A stretch of DNA of 7,890 nt from Patulibacter sp. (lineage in GTDB: Bacteria; Actinomycetota; Thermoleophilia; Solirubrobacterales; Solirubrobacteraceae): positions 1 to 7,890 of the forward strand of contig JALRCL010000201.1 of assembly GCA_023268575.1 (NCBI GenBank). Direction: 5' to 3'. The position numbers and the translations under genes are program-made. Every line of letters starts with the position of its first letter. Within the stretch, counting starts at the first letter, position 1. Under the pieces are notes generated by a model. It was given only the letters and a program-made list of their open reading frames with translations, ran no database searches and had not been told where the DNA came from. Below are positions 1 through 5,020 of the stretch, piece by piece.

Positions 1-9
1 TAGCGACGT

Positions 10-47
10 CCGGGGGGTGCGTCCGCTGCGGCGGGCGCACCCCCCGG
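10..47. terminator. Strong GC hairpin after the SRPBCC gene, likely terminator
   Basis: A long inverted repeat: CCGGGGGGTGCG (10-21) pairs with its exact complement at 36-47. The stem continues inward through T22/G35 and CCGC/GCGG to a TGCG tetraloop at 27-30, giving about 17 bp in total. It lies about 20 nt past the stop of the minus-strand SRPBCC gene. There is no U-tract on either side. The T22/G35 position is a G-U wobble in plus-strand RNA but an A-C mismatch in minus-strand RNA. The fold is therefore slightly better for a plus-strand transcript entering from the left, and it may serve both directions. Confidence 0.6.
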
Positions 48-67
48 CGCCGGACGGGGCCGGCGCG

Positions 68-544
68 TCAGGCGTAGAAGCCCTCGCGCAGGTTGACCCC
101 GTGCTCGACCCACGCCTTGAGCGCGGCGAGCATCCCCGTCCACCCCGCGCAGTTGCCGAACGCGCTCCGGGCACCTTGCGGCGTCGCCTCCCAGGCGGCC
201 TCCGTGATCGTGACGAGCGTCCGGGTGTCGCCGTCGAGCGGCTCGAGCTCGAACGTCGTGCGCGTCGTGCCAGCCGCGTCGGCGGCCGCCTCGCCGTCCC
301 ACTCGATGACGATCCGCCGCGGGGGCTCGGCCTCGACGACCCGGACGGGGAAGGCTCCGGGGAAGTCGTGGAAGTCCCACGTCACCTCCGTCCCGGGCTC
401 CAGCCGTCCGCGCGCACCTCCGGTGGTGAAGTACCGCGACAGCTGCTCGGGGTCGGCGATCGCCTCGTAGACCTCGGCGCACGGGCGCGCCACGCGTCCC
501 GACACCGTGAAGGAGAGCGCGTCGAGCCGCTCGTTCTCAGACAT
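68..544 (-). CDS. SRPBCC / AHSA1-type (START-like) domain protein
   Basis: A 158-aa cytoplasmic protein made of a single SRPBCC (helix-grip, Bet v1-like) domain of the AHSA1 (activator of Hsp90 ATPase homologue) subgroup. Visible landmarks are VSGRVARPCAEVYEAIADPEQ near the N-terminus (about 14-34), the LSRYFTTGG segment that follows, the RIVIEWDGEA strand (about 77-86), TTFELEPLDGDTRTLVTITE (about 95-114) and a long C-terminal helix with GWTGMLAALKAWVEHG. Such domains form a hydrophobic ligand cavity; the ligand is unknown here, and the bacterial members are rarely chaperone co-factors. The ATG at 544 is the only Met that keeps the first strand. No Shine-Dalgarno is possible, because the divergent regulator starts 16 bp away. 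ArsR-family regulators are often encoded beside SRPBCC proteins, usually as an operon; here the pair is divergent. Its length is normal and it appears intact. Confidence 0.9.
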   Translation of the reverse strand: MSENERLDALSFTVSGRVARPCAEVYEAIADPEQLSRYFTTGGARGRLEPGTEVTWDFHDFPGAFPVRVVEAEPPRRIVIEWDGEAAADAAGTTRTTFELEPLDGDTRTLVTITEAAWEATPQGARSAFGNCAGWTGMLAALKAWVEHGVNLREGFYA

Positions 545-548
545 GTTG

Positions 549-554
549 TAGATT
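549..554 (+). promoter_or_regulatory. -10 element (TAGATT) for a leaderless arsR-type transcript
   Basis: TAGATT fits the actinobacterial TANNNT -10 consensus and ends 6 nt before the ATG at 561. Transcription would therefore start at or next to the start codon. No convincing -35 hexamer is visible upstream. The element lies inside the palindrome, so a repressor bound there would block it. Confidence 0.55.
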
Positions 555-556
555 TA
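551..556 (-). promoter_or_regulatory. -10-like element (TAAATC) for a leaderless SRPBCC transcript
   Basis: Read on the minus strand, TAAATC ends 6 nt before the ATG at 544. It occupies exactly the mirror position of the plus-strand -10 within the palindrome. The last base is C rather than the usual T, so this promoter should be the weaker of the two. The two -10 elements overlap, so RNA polymerase probably cannot occupy both at once. Confidence 0.4.
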
Positions 557-560
557 CCAC

Positions 561-935
561 ATGTATGGCCGACCGTCGACCGGTGACGGCCTCCCGCCGA
601 CGACCGAGGAGGAGGACGACCGCGTCTTCAAGGCGCTCGCGGCGCCGGTGCGGCGGCGGATCCTCGACGTGCTGAAGGAGGCGCCGCGCACCACGGGCGA
701 GCTCTGCGCCTGCTTCCCCGAGCTCGACCGCACGACGGTCCTCCAACACCTGCGCGTCCTGGAGCGGGCCGAGCTCGTCACCGGACGCAAGGTCGGCCGC
801 GAGCGGCACCTGGCGCTCGCGCCGCTGCCGATCAAGCGGATCCACGACCGCTGGATCGGCGAGTACGCCCGGGCCGCGGTCGATCTGCTGGAGCGTCTGG
901 ACCGCGGTCCGGACGCGGAGCGCGGCGCTTCCTGA
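561..935 (+). CDS. ArsR-family winged-helix transcriptional regulator
   Basis: A 124-aa DNA-binding regulator. After a roughly 17-residue polar N-terminus comes the ArsR-type core: VFKALAAPVRRRILDVL (22-38), then TTGELCACFPELDRTTVLQHL (44-64) carrying the helix-turn-helix, then RVLERAELVTGRKVGRERHLAL (65-86) forming the wing. The C-terminal helices include IHDRWIGEY and AAVDLLERL and probably mediate dimerisation. Length is normal for the family. C49-x-C51 sits in the ELCxC position used for metal binding in true arsenic sensors, but the other ligands are not evident and this subgroup usually pairs with SRPBCC genes, so metal sensing is not assumed. The protein probably represses itself and the divergent SRPBCC gene through the palindrome at 541-564. 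The inducer is unknown. There is no room for a Shine-Dalgarno sequence. Confidence 0.92.
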   Translation: MYGRPSTGDGLPPTTEEEDDRVFKALAAPVRRRILDVLKEAPRTTGELCACFPELDRTTVLQHLRVLERAELVTGRKVGRERHLALAPLPIKRIHDRWIGEYARAAVDLLERLDRGPDAERGAS

Positions 936-964
936 CGGCGGAGCACGGGCCCGCGGAGCGCGAA

Positions 965-982
965 CGCGCCGAGAGCGGCGCG
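965..982 (+). terminator. Perfect 7-bp GC hairpin with AGAG tetraloop after the ArsR gene
   Basis: CGCGCCG (965-971), loop AGAG (972-975), CGGCGCG (976-982): a perfect, very stable stem 29 nt past the regulator's stop codon. There is no T-run afterwards. This resembles the U-less hairpins common at gene ends in high-GC bacteria, and termination is inferred from position and stability. Confidence 0.45.
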
Positions 983-1042
983 ACGGGTCGTCCAGGCGTC
1001 CGGAGTGTGCGGTCCGTGACGGTTCGCTCCGGGGCAGCGGCC

Positions 1043-1048
1043 TACCGT
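1043..1048 (+). promoter_or_regulatory. -10 element (TACCGT) for the 78-aa gene
   Basis: TACCGT matches TANNNT and ends 8 nt before the ATG at 1057, leaving no or almost no leader. No good -35 box is seen at the right distance. Its main support is that the same geometry recurs at other starts in this window. Confidence 0.35.
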
Positions 1049-1056
1049 CCGGTGCG

Positions 1057-1293
1057 ATGGCCTACCTCCTCGCGCTGCTCTCCATCGCGGCGCTGTCGCA
1101 GACGCCCCGGTGGCTGCGGCGGTGGGCGGTCGCCCGACCGATCCCGGGGGCGGCTGCGCCGTACGCACTGCGTCCGGCCTTCGTGCTCGGGCCGCCGGTC
1201 GACGCCGACCAGGTCGAGATCGCCGCGCACGACCTCCGGGTCTACCACGCGCAGATCGCCGCGTTCCTCGCCGCCTGCGCGTCGCAGCGCTGA
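1057..1293 (+). CDS. Small hypothetical protein
   Basis: A 78-aa reading frame of unknown function. About 95% of its codons end in G or C, as in the clear genes here and unlike a chance frame. The N-terminus is hydrophobic (AYLLALLSIAALS, residues 2-14), followed by a basic stretch (RWLRRWAVAR). It could be a short membrane anchor or an uncleaved signal segment with the rest inside. The C-terminal part, with DADQVEIAAHDLRVYHAQ and then IAAFLAACASQ, looks like amphipathic helix. No family was recognised. It follows the ArsR gene on the same strand but is separated from it by 121 bp and a hairpin, so it probably has its own promoter. It could still be a spurious frame. Confidence 0.55.
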   Translation: MAYLLALLSIAALSQTPRWLRRWAVARPIPGAAAPYALRPAFVLGPPVDADQVEIAAHDLRVYHAQIAAFLAACASQR

Positions 1294-1298
1294 GCGGA

Positions 1299-1334
1299 CC
1301 GTCCGAGGGCCACGCCCAAGCGGGACCCGGACGG
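1299..1334. terminator. Hairpin in the convergent gap between the 78-aa gene and the DUF2231 gene
   Basis: CCGTCCG (1299-1305) pairs perfectly with CGGACGG (1328-1334). A small inner hairpin, GGGC-CAC-GCCC, lies at 1307-1317. It fills most of the 60-bp gap between two genes that end head-on, so it could terminate both transcripts. There is no U-tract and the outer loop is long, so confidence is modest. Confidence 0.35.
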
Positions 1335-1353
1335 GCGAGCCGCGACGTCGACC

Positions 1354-1938
1354 TCAGCCGTCGTCGCCGTCGCGCGGCGCGGTCGCCGGAGCGCTCGGCG
1401 CGTCGTGCCAGACGGCCCGAGCCCCGGCCTCGCCGGTGCGGTAGATCCAGACGCCGGAGACGACGGAGAGCACGAGGACCAGGAGCGTCAACCCGGCCGC
1501 GATCTGCGACTGCCCGGGGAAGGCGCGGGGCGCCGTTCCCGGCACGCCGCCGAGCCGATCGATCGCGGTCGGCGCCACCGGCGCGCCGCTCGCGTCGCGA
1601 CGCCAGCGGACCACGAGCGTCGTGAGGACGAGCACGAGGCCGTAGACGATGAGGATCGTCCCCATCTGGTCGCCGAGCTCGGCGTGCCGCTCGACCAGCG
1701 CGCTCTCGCCGACCCGCCGCTCGAGCGCCTCGCCGGAGGCGGGCGTCACGAGGCCCAGGAGGACACTGCAAGCGCCGGTGGCCGCCAGGGGCCACCCGAG
1801 CCAGCGCCGGAACCGCGGGACGACGGCATAGGCGAGGCCCCCGAGCGCGCCGCCCGTGGCGACCACGACGGTGAAGTGCACCAGCAGCGCGTGGGTCGGG
1901 AGCCCGTTGAAGGTGTCCAGGACGTCGGCGAGCGGCAT
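1354..1938 (-). CDS. DUF2231-type four-helix membrane protein
   Basis: A 194-aa integral membrane protein with hydrophobic segments at about 17-40, 47-65, 93-110 and 146-166. It resembles the DUF2231 family: an N-terminal LPTHALLVHF motif (H16, H21), a loop histidine in ERHAELGDQMG (H85) and a histidine after the last helix (H178, in AVWHD). These histidines sit at membrane borders and could bind heme or a metal, as has been suggested for similar four-helix proteins; this is inference. A much longer open frame continues upstream, but that part reads as unrelated Arg/Pro-rich sequence, so the ATG at 1938 just before the family start is chosen. No Shine-Dalgarno or -10 element is obvious before it. 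It lies 98 bp downstream of the next membrane protein on the same strand and may be co-transcribed with it. The tail after the last helix is rich in Ala, Pro and Asp. Confidence 0.85.
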   Translation of the reverse strand: MPLADVLDTFNGLPTHALLVHFTVVVATGGALGGLAYAVVPRFRRWLGWPLAATGACSVLLGLVTPASGEALERRVGESALVERHAELGDQMGTILIVYGLVLVLTTLVVRWRRDASGAPVAPTAIDRLGGVPGTAPRAFPGQSQIAAGLTLLVLVLSVVSGVWIYRTGEAGARAVWHDAPSAPATAPRDGDDG

Positions 1939-2011
1939 GGCCGGAGCACTGTTCCGCGCCACGGCCCAACCGCCGGCGAACGCATCGACAAGGAACGGCA
2001 AAGACCGCCGA

Positions 2012-2035
2012 GCACCGATCCGCCGCGGCCGGTGC
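2012..2035 (-). terminator. Stem-loop just after the stop of the 151-aa membrane protein gene
   Basis: GCACCG (2012-2017) and CGGTGC (2030-2035) can form a 6-bp stem. It begins 1 nt past the TGA of the upstream minus-strand gene, inside the 98-bp gap before the DUF2231 gene. It could be a weak terminator or a processing or attenuation hairpin separating the two genes. In DNA this GC-rich, a 6-bp repeat can be chance. Confidence 0.25.
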
Positions 2036-2036
2036 G

Positions 2037-2492
2037 TCAGGAGAGACGGGGGGCGCGGGTCGCCGCCGCCGGCGTCGTGCGCCGCCGCGTCACCGGCGCG
2101 GTCGCCGCGAGGACGGCACCCGCCAGCAGCACGACCCCGCCCTCGATCCAGAGGCTCGCCAGGCCGAGCGGCTCGGTCCAGTTGCCGATGTCGCCGTGGT
2201 CCCGGGGCAGGCCGGTCGTACGCGTCAGGACGTAGCCGACGATCGCGCTGCCGGCGAGCGCGGCGGCCGCGGCCCAGGCGCGGCGGCTGCCCGTGCGCAG
2301 CAGCTCGCTGCCGACGACGATCGACGCGAGGATGAGCGCGAGGTACAGCCAGAACATGTAGGGGGTCTCGCTCAGCTTGCCCGGGGCGTCGAGCAGATGG
2401 ACGAGGCCGACGCCCGCCAGGCCGATCGCCCCGACGGCGCGGGCGGCGGCGGTGCGAACGATCGTCTCGGCGGTGGGCTCGGTGGTGGTCAT
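2037..2492 (-). CDS. Four-helix integral membrane protein of unknown function
   Basis: A 151-aa protein with hydrophobic segments at about 19-37, 45-65, 72-90 and 109-130. The N-terminus is polar and the basic C-tail (TRRRTTPAAATRAPRLS) probably lies in the cytoplasm. Distinctive polar motifs lie next to the membrane: GLVHLLDAPGKL (H32, D35), ETPYMFWLY (42-50), then RTTGLPRDHGDIGNW and TEPLGLASLWIE (91-117), where D98, H99, D101, N104, W105 and E107 cluster in one loop. I believe similar proteins occur in other actinobacteria, but I cannot name a family. The ATG at 2492 has a GGAG (2500-2497) 4 nt upstream, rather close. The frame stays open far upstream but is Arg-rich and unlike protein there. 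It is divergent from the two-component operon across a 153-bp gap and lies upstream of the DUF2231 gene, so control by that regulator is plausible but unproven. Confidence 0.85.
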   Translation of the reverse strand: MTTTEPTAETIVRTAAARAVGAIGLAGVGLVHLLDAPGKLSETPYMFWLYLALILASIVVGSELLRTGSRRAWAAAAALAGSAIVGYVLTRTTGLPRDHGDIGNWTEPLGLASLWIEGGVVLLAGAVLAATAPVTRRRTTPAAATRAPRLS

Positions 2493-2496
2493 GGGG

Positions 2497-2500
2497 CTCC
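2497..2500 (-). promoter_or_regulatory. Shine-Dalgarno (GGAG) for the 151-aa membrane protein
   Basis: On the minus strand GGAG is followed by CCCC and then the ATG at 2492, a spacing of 4 nt. This is shorter than ideal but supports this start over any upstream one. No TANNNT on the minus strand is found in the 153-bp divergent gap, so this gene, unlike several neighbours, is probably not leaderless. Confidence 0.4.
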
Positions 2501-2608
2501 GGTCGGTGTCGGGTGATGGTCGGCGGCGGTGTCGTCGCCTCGTGGTTCGATGGTGCCTCGGCGTGGCCCAACGCTCGAGCAGGCGCCGAACAAGCTGCGG
2601 GAAAGACC

Positions 2609-2638
2609 GTGCCAACGTCGTGCATCCGGGTCTACGAT
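2609..2638 (+). promoter_or_regulatory. Promoter of the two-component operon (GTGCCA-N18-TACGAT)
   Basis: TACGAT (2633-2638) matches TANNNT and ends 7 nt before the GTG at 2646. It contains the only TA dinucleotide in the whole 153-bp divergent gap. An upstream GTGCCA (2609-2614) matches TTGACA at 4 of 6 positions with an 18-bp spacer. The transcript would start at or near the GTG, without a leader. No direct repeats typical of an OmpR-type site were recognised nearby. Confidence 0.55.
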
Positions 2639-2645
2639 CCTCGGC

Positions 2646-3320
2646 GTGGAGCGCCTGTTGGTCGTCGAGGACGACGCGAGCATCGGGGACCCCCTCGTGC
2701 GTGCGCTGCGGCGCGAGGACTACGAGGTCGAGCACGTCGGGACCGGCGAGGCGGCGCTCGAGCGACTCCACGCGGCGTCGTTCGACCTCGTCGTCCTCGA
2801 CATCGGCCTGCCCGGCATCGACGGGGTGGAGGTCTGCCGCCGCATCCGGCGCGACCACGGCGCCACGGCGGTGCTCATGCTCACCGCGCGCAGCTCCGAG
2901 CTCGACGAGGTCGTCGGCCTCGACGCCGGTGCCGACGACTACGTCACGAAGCCCTTCGGCCTCGCGGTCCTCACCGCACGCGTGCGCGCGCTGCTGCGGC
3001 GCCGGAGCGCGCCCGACGTCGGCGACTCGGTGATCGAGGTCTCGGGCCTGCGGATCGACCAGGCATCCCGGCGTGCCTGGCGGGGGCCGCGCGAGCTCGA
3101 GCTCGCCCCGAAGGAGTTCGACCTCCTCGCGGCGCTCGCGGCGCGGGCGGGCGAGGCGCTGCGCCGGGAGCGGATCATGAGCGAGGTCTGGGACGAGAAC
3201 TGGTGGGGGTCCACGAAGACCCTCGACGTGCACGTGGGCTGGCTGCGCCAGAAGCTCGGCGACCCGCCGCTCATCACGACCGTCCGTGGCTACGGGTTCC
3301 GCCTGGAGCGCACCGGGTGA
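2646..3320 (+). CDS. OmpR/PhoB-family two-component response regulator
   Basis: A 224-aa cytoplasmic transcription factor. The receiver domain (about 1-115) starts RLLVVEDDASIG with acidic pocket E8, D9, D10. It has the phospho-acceptor D52 in LVVLDIGLPGIDG, T80 in LMLTAR and K102 in DDYVTKPF. The winged-helix effector (about 125-224) has ELAPKEFDLLAALAARAGEAL, then the segment TLDVHVGWLRQKLGD, and ends TTVRGYGFRLE, the standard OmpR wing. All catalytic residues are present. The frame is open for 117 nt further upstream, but the GTG at 2646 is chosen because it begins the receiver's first strand and lies 7 nt after a good -10 element. Its stop overlaps the kinase start by 4 nt (GTGA), indicating translational coupling. 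It should be phosphorylated by the downstream kinase. Its targets are unknown; the divergent membrane-protein genes are candidates. Confidence 0.95.
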   Translation: MERLLVVEDDASIGDPLVRALRREDYEVEHVGTGEAALERLHAASFDLVVLDIGLPGIDGVEVCRRIRRDHGATAVLMLTARSSELDEVVGLDAGADDYVTKPFGLAVLTARVRALLRRRSAPDVGDSVIEVSGLRIDQASRRAWRGPRELELAPKEFDLLAALAARAGEALRRERIMSEVWDENWWGSTKTLDVHVGWLRQKLGDPPLITTVRGYGFRLERTG

Positions 3321-4540
3321 GACGGCGGCTGCTGCGCTCGACGCTGCTCGTGGCGACCGTCTCGGTGCTCGTCCTCGGCGTCCCCCTCGCGATCGTGGGC
3401 GCGGAGCTCCTGCGTCAACGGGCGGACATGCGCCTGGAGCAGCGGGCGGACGCGGCGGCGCTCGCGCTGACCACCGCCGTCTCCCGCGGGCGCGAGCTGC
3501 GGCGCGCGATCGTCGCGCCGGTGATCGGCCGCGACGAGGCGATCGAGATCCGCCGCGACGGAAGGACGTTGACGCTCGGCACCCCGCCGTCGGGCGACGT
3601 CGTCCGCGTCCGCTCCGGCGACGGCGGGCCCCTCCGCGTGGCGTTGCTGAGCCCGGCGGCCGCCCGCAACGACGACGTCGGCCTGGTCTGGCTCGCCGTC
3701 GCCGGCTCGGCCGTCGTGGCGCTGCTCGTCGCCGCGGCGCTCGCGCTCGTCCAGGCGCGGCGCCTCGCGCGGCCGCTGGAGCTCCTCGCGCAGCGCGTGC
3801 GGGCCGTCGGAGGACCCGGATTCGATCCGGAGCCGGTCGCCGGCGACGTGCCCGAGATCGAGGCGGTCCAGACCGCGCTGGGCGACGCCGACGAGCGCAT
3901 CGGGGAGCTGCTGCGGCGCGAGCGGGAGTTCGCGGCCAACGCGTCGCACCAGTTGCGCTCCCCGCTGACCGGTCTGCGGCTGCGCGTCGAGGAGCTCCAC
4001 CGCATCGCGGCCTCGTCCGACGCGCGCCACGAGGCGGACGCCGCGCTCGCGCAGATCGACCGCCTGACGGACACGATCGCGCACCTGCAGCGGACCGCGC
4101 ACGTCGGCGACGATCGTCCGCCGGCCACCGACCTCGAGCCCCTGGTGTCCCAGCACCTCGCGCGCGAGCAGTGGGCGCGGCGGTTCGCCGAGCGCCAGCG
4201 CGAGCTCGACGTCGACCTGGCGCCGGTCGTCGGACGCATGCACCCCGAGAGCGCCCGCCAGATCCTCGACGTCCTGCTCGACAACGCGCTCGTCCACGGC
4301 CGCGGGAGGGTGCGGATCCACCTGGAGCGCATCGACGACCGAGCGCGGCTGGAGGTGGCCGACGAGGGCGCCGTCCCCGTCGGCGTCGCGGACCCCTTCG
4401 CTCGCGGGGTCGGGACCGGCAGCGGGATCGGCCTGCACCTCGCCCGCGAGCTGGCCCGCCACGGGGGCGGCGACCTCCTGCTCGAGGACGGCGGAGCGGC
4501 CCGGTTCGCCCTGCTCGTCCCGATCGCGCGCCCGCGCTGA
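3317..4540 (+). CDS. HAMP-domain sensor histidine kinase
   Basis: A 407-aa membrane kinase partnering the upstream regulator. In order: TM1 (about 9-30), a short extracytoplasmic sensor region of about 88 residues with no recognisable domain, TM2 (about 121-145), a HAMP linker starting at about 146 (QARRLARPLELL), then HisKA with FAANASHQLRSPLTGLRLRVEEL and phospho-acceptor H211. The ATPase part has an N-box QILDVLLDNALVHG (N323), a G1 region VADEGAVPVG and a G2 box GTGSGIGLHLAREL. Two oddities: the residue after H211 is Gln rather than the more common Glu, as in a known actinobacterial subgroup, and the G1 box lacks the usual second glycine (DEGAV rather than DxGxG), with a short stretch before G2. 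The GTG start at 3317 overlaps the regulator's stop by 4 nt. It could phosphorylate the regulator in response to an envelope signal, which cannot be deduced here. Confidence 0.93.
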   Translation: MRRRLLRSTLLVATVSVLVLGVPLAIVGAELLRQRADMRLEQRADAAALALTTAVSRGRELRRAIVAPVIGRDEAIEIRRDGRTLTLGTPPSGDVVRVRSGDGGPLRVALLSPAAARNDDVGLVWLAVAGSAVVALLVAAALALVQARRLARPLELLAQRVRAVGGPGFDPEPVAGDVPEIEAVQTALGDADERIGELLRREREFAANASHQLRSPLTGLRLRVEELHRIAASSDARHEADAALAQIDRLTDTIAHLQRTAHVGDDRPPATDLEPLVSQHLAREQWARRFAERQRELDVDLAPVVGRMHPESARQILDVLLDNALVHGRGRVRIHLERIDDRARLEVADEGAVPVGVADPFARGVGTGSGIGLHLARELARHGGGDLLLEDGGAARFALLVPIARPR

Positions 4541-4569
4541 GGCGCCGCGTCGGCCCGGAGGACTGGGCG

Positions 4570-4950
4570 CTACCAGCCCGCGCCCGTCGCCTCGTACTCG
4601 TCGATCCGGGCCCGCATGAGCGTCCGGCACAGCTCGACCGGAAGGTCGCGGTCGTAGGGCAGCTTGACGAACCCCTCCCCCGCGTCGTAGCCGGCGGTCT
4701 GCACCGCGGCGCGGTGCTCGGCGAAGAAGCGCGTCGGGAAGCGCAGCGAGCAGTGGGCCTTGTAGTCCTGGAGCATCCACAGGCGGGTCTTCTCGCCGCG
4801 GACGTAGACCGGCAGGTTCCACGCCAGGCGCTCCTCCGCCTCCGGATCTGCCTCGCGACTCAGCGCCCGCAGCGCCTCCACGTGCGCGCGGCGCTCGGCG
4901 GGCAGCTGCGCGAAGTAGTCCTCGACGCTCTCGCGCTTGGGGCTCGGCAT
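4570..4950 (-). CDS. DUF1801 (YdhG-like fold) protein
   Basis: A 126-aa soluble protein resembling the DUF1801 family. The N-terminal helix SVEDYFAQLPAERRAHVEALRAL (8-30) is followed by EAEERLAWNLPVYV (37-50), corresponding to the family's conserved W-x(2)-P strand, then TRLWMLQDYKAHCSLRFP (55-72), matching its typical Y-K-x-H-x-S-L-x-F segment. Next come GYDAGEGFVKLPYDRDLP (88-104) and a C-terminal helix. Length is normal for the family. Members are small cytoplasmic proteins with no established enzymatic activity; some relatives have been linked to iron handling, which cannot be claimed here. The ATG at 4950 has a -10 element 6 nt upstream and no Shine-Dalgarno. It converges on the kinase gene with a 29-bp gap and is divergent from the secreted-protein gene. 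It is probably a single-gene transcription unit. Confidence 0.85.
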   Translation of the reverse strand: MPSPKRESVEDYFAQLPAERRAHVEALRALSREADPEAEERLAWNLPVYVRGEKTRLWMLQDYKAHCSLRFPTRFFAEHRAAVQTAGYDAGEGFVKLPYDRDLPVELCRTLMRARIDEYEATGAGW

Positions 4951-4956
4951 GTCGCG

Positions 4957-4962
4957 ATCCTA
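4957..4962 (-). promoter_or_regulatory. -10 element (TAGGAT) for a leaderless DUF1801 transcript
   Basis: On the minus strand TAGGAT fits TANNNT and ends 6 nt before the ATG at 4950, the same spacing as at the ArsR start. No Shine-Dalgarno could fit between them. No clear -35 is visible in the GC-rich sequence upstream. Confidence 0.5.
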
Positions 4963-5005
4963 GGGGCTCCCGCGCGCGCCCTCCCGCTCTCCGGAGCGCC
5001 CGGCC

Positions 5006-5013
5006 GGAGGGAG
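5006..5013 (+). promoter_or_regulatory. Strong Shine-Dalgarno (GGAGGGAG) deciding the start at GTG 5021
   Basis: GGAGGGAG ends 7 nt before the GTG at 5021, an ideal spacing. The in-frame ATG at 5033 would be 19 nt away and the GTG at 5069 much further, so 5021 is preferred. It is the best Shine-Dalgarno in the window and contrasts with the apparently leaderless neighbours. Confidence 0.65.
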
Positions 5014-5020
5014 CGCTTCC

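Larger units (their letters stand above)
541..564. promoter_or_regulatory. 24-bp near-palindrome spanning both divergent start codons, probable ArsR operator
   Basis: ACATGT (541-546) and ACATGT (559-564) flank a centre that is itself mostly symmetric (GTA at 548-550, TAC at 555-557). Comparing the 24 bp with its reverse complement gives 20 of 24 matching positions. The ATG of the SRPBCC gene (544-542, minus) and the ATG of the regulator (561-563, plus) each sit inside one outer arm. It is also an A/T-rich island in very GC-rich DNA. A dimeric ArsR-family protein bound here would cover both promoters and both start codons. That the ArsR protein binds it is inference. Confidence 0.75.

Noticed and set aside
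1354..2625. 423-residue frame as one fused membrane protein
   Set aside because: The first roughly 229 residues are an out-of-frame read of the 151-aa membrane gene and its upstream region. Only the part from the ATG at 1938 resembles a protein family.
2529..2645. N-terminal extension of the response regulator from an upstream in-frame start
   Set aside because: The added residues are Arg/Pro-rich and unlike a receiver domain, and they would place the promoter element at 2633-2638 inside the coding region. The GTG at 2646 fits both the domain and the promoter.
4541..4569. Possible terminator hairpin between the kinase and DUF1801 genes
   Set aside because: Only 4-5 bp stems (GCGCC/GGCGC and GCCC/GGGC) can be drawn, no better than expected by chance in this composition.
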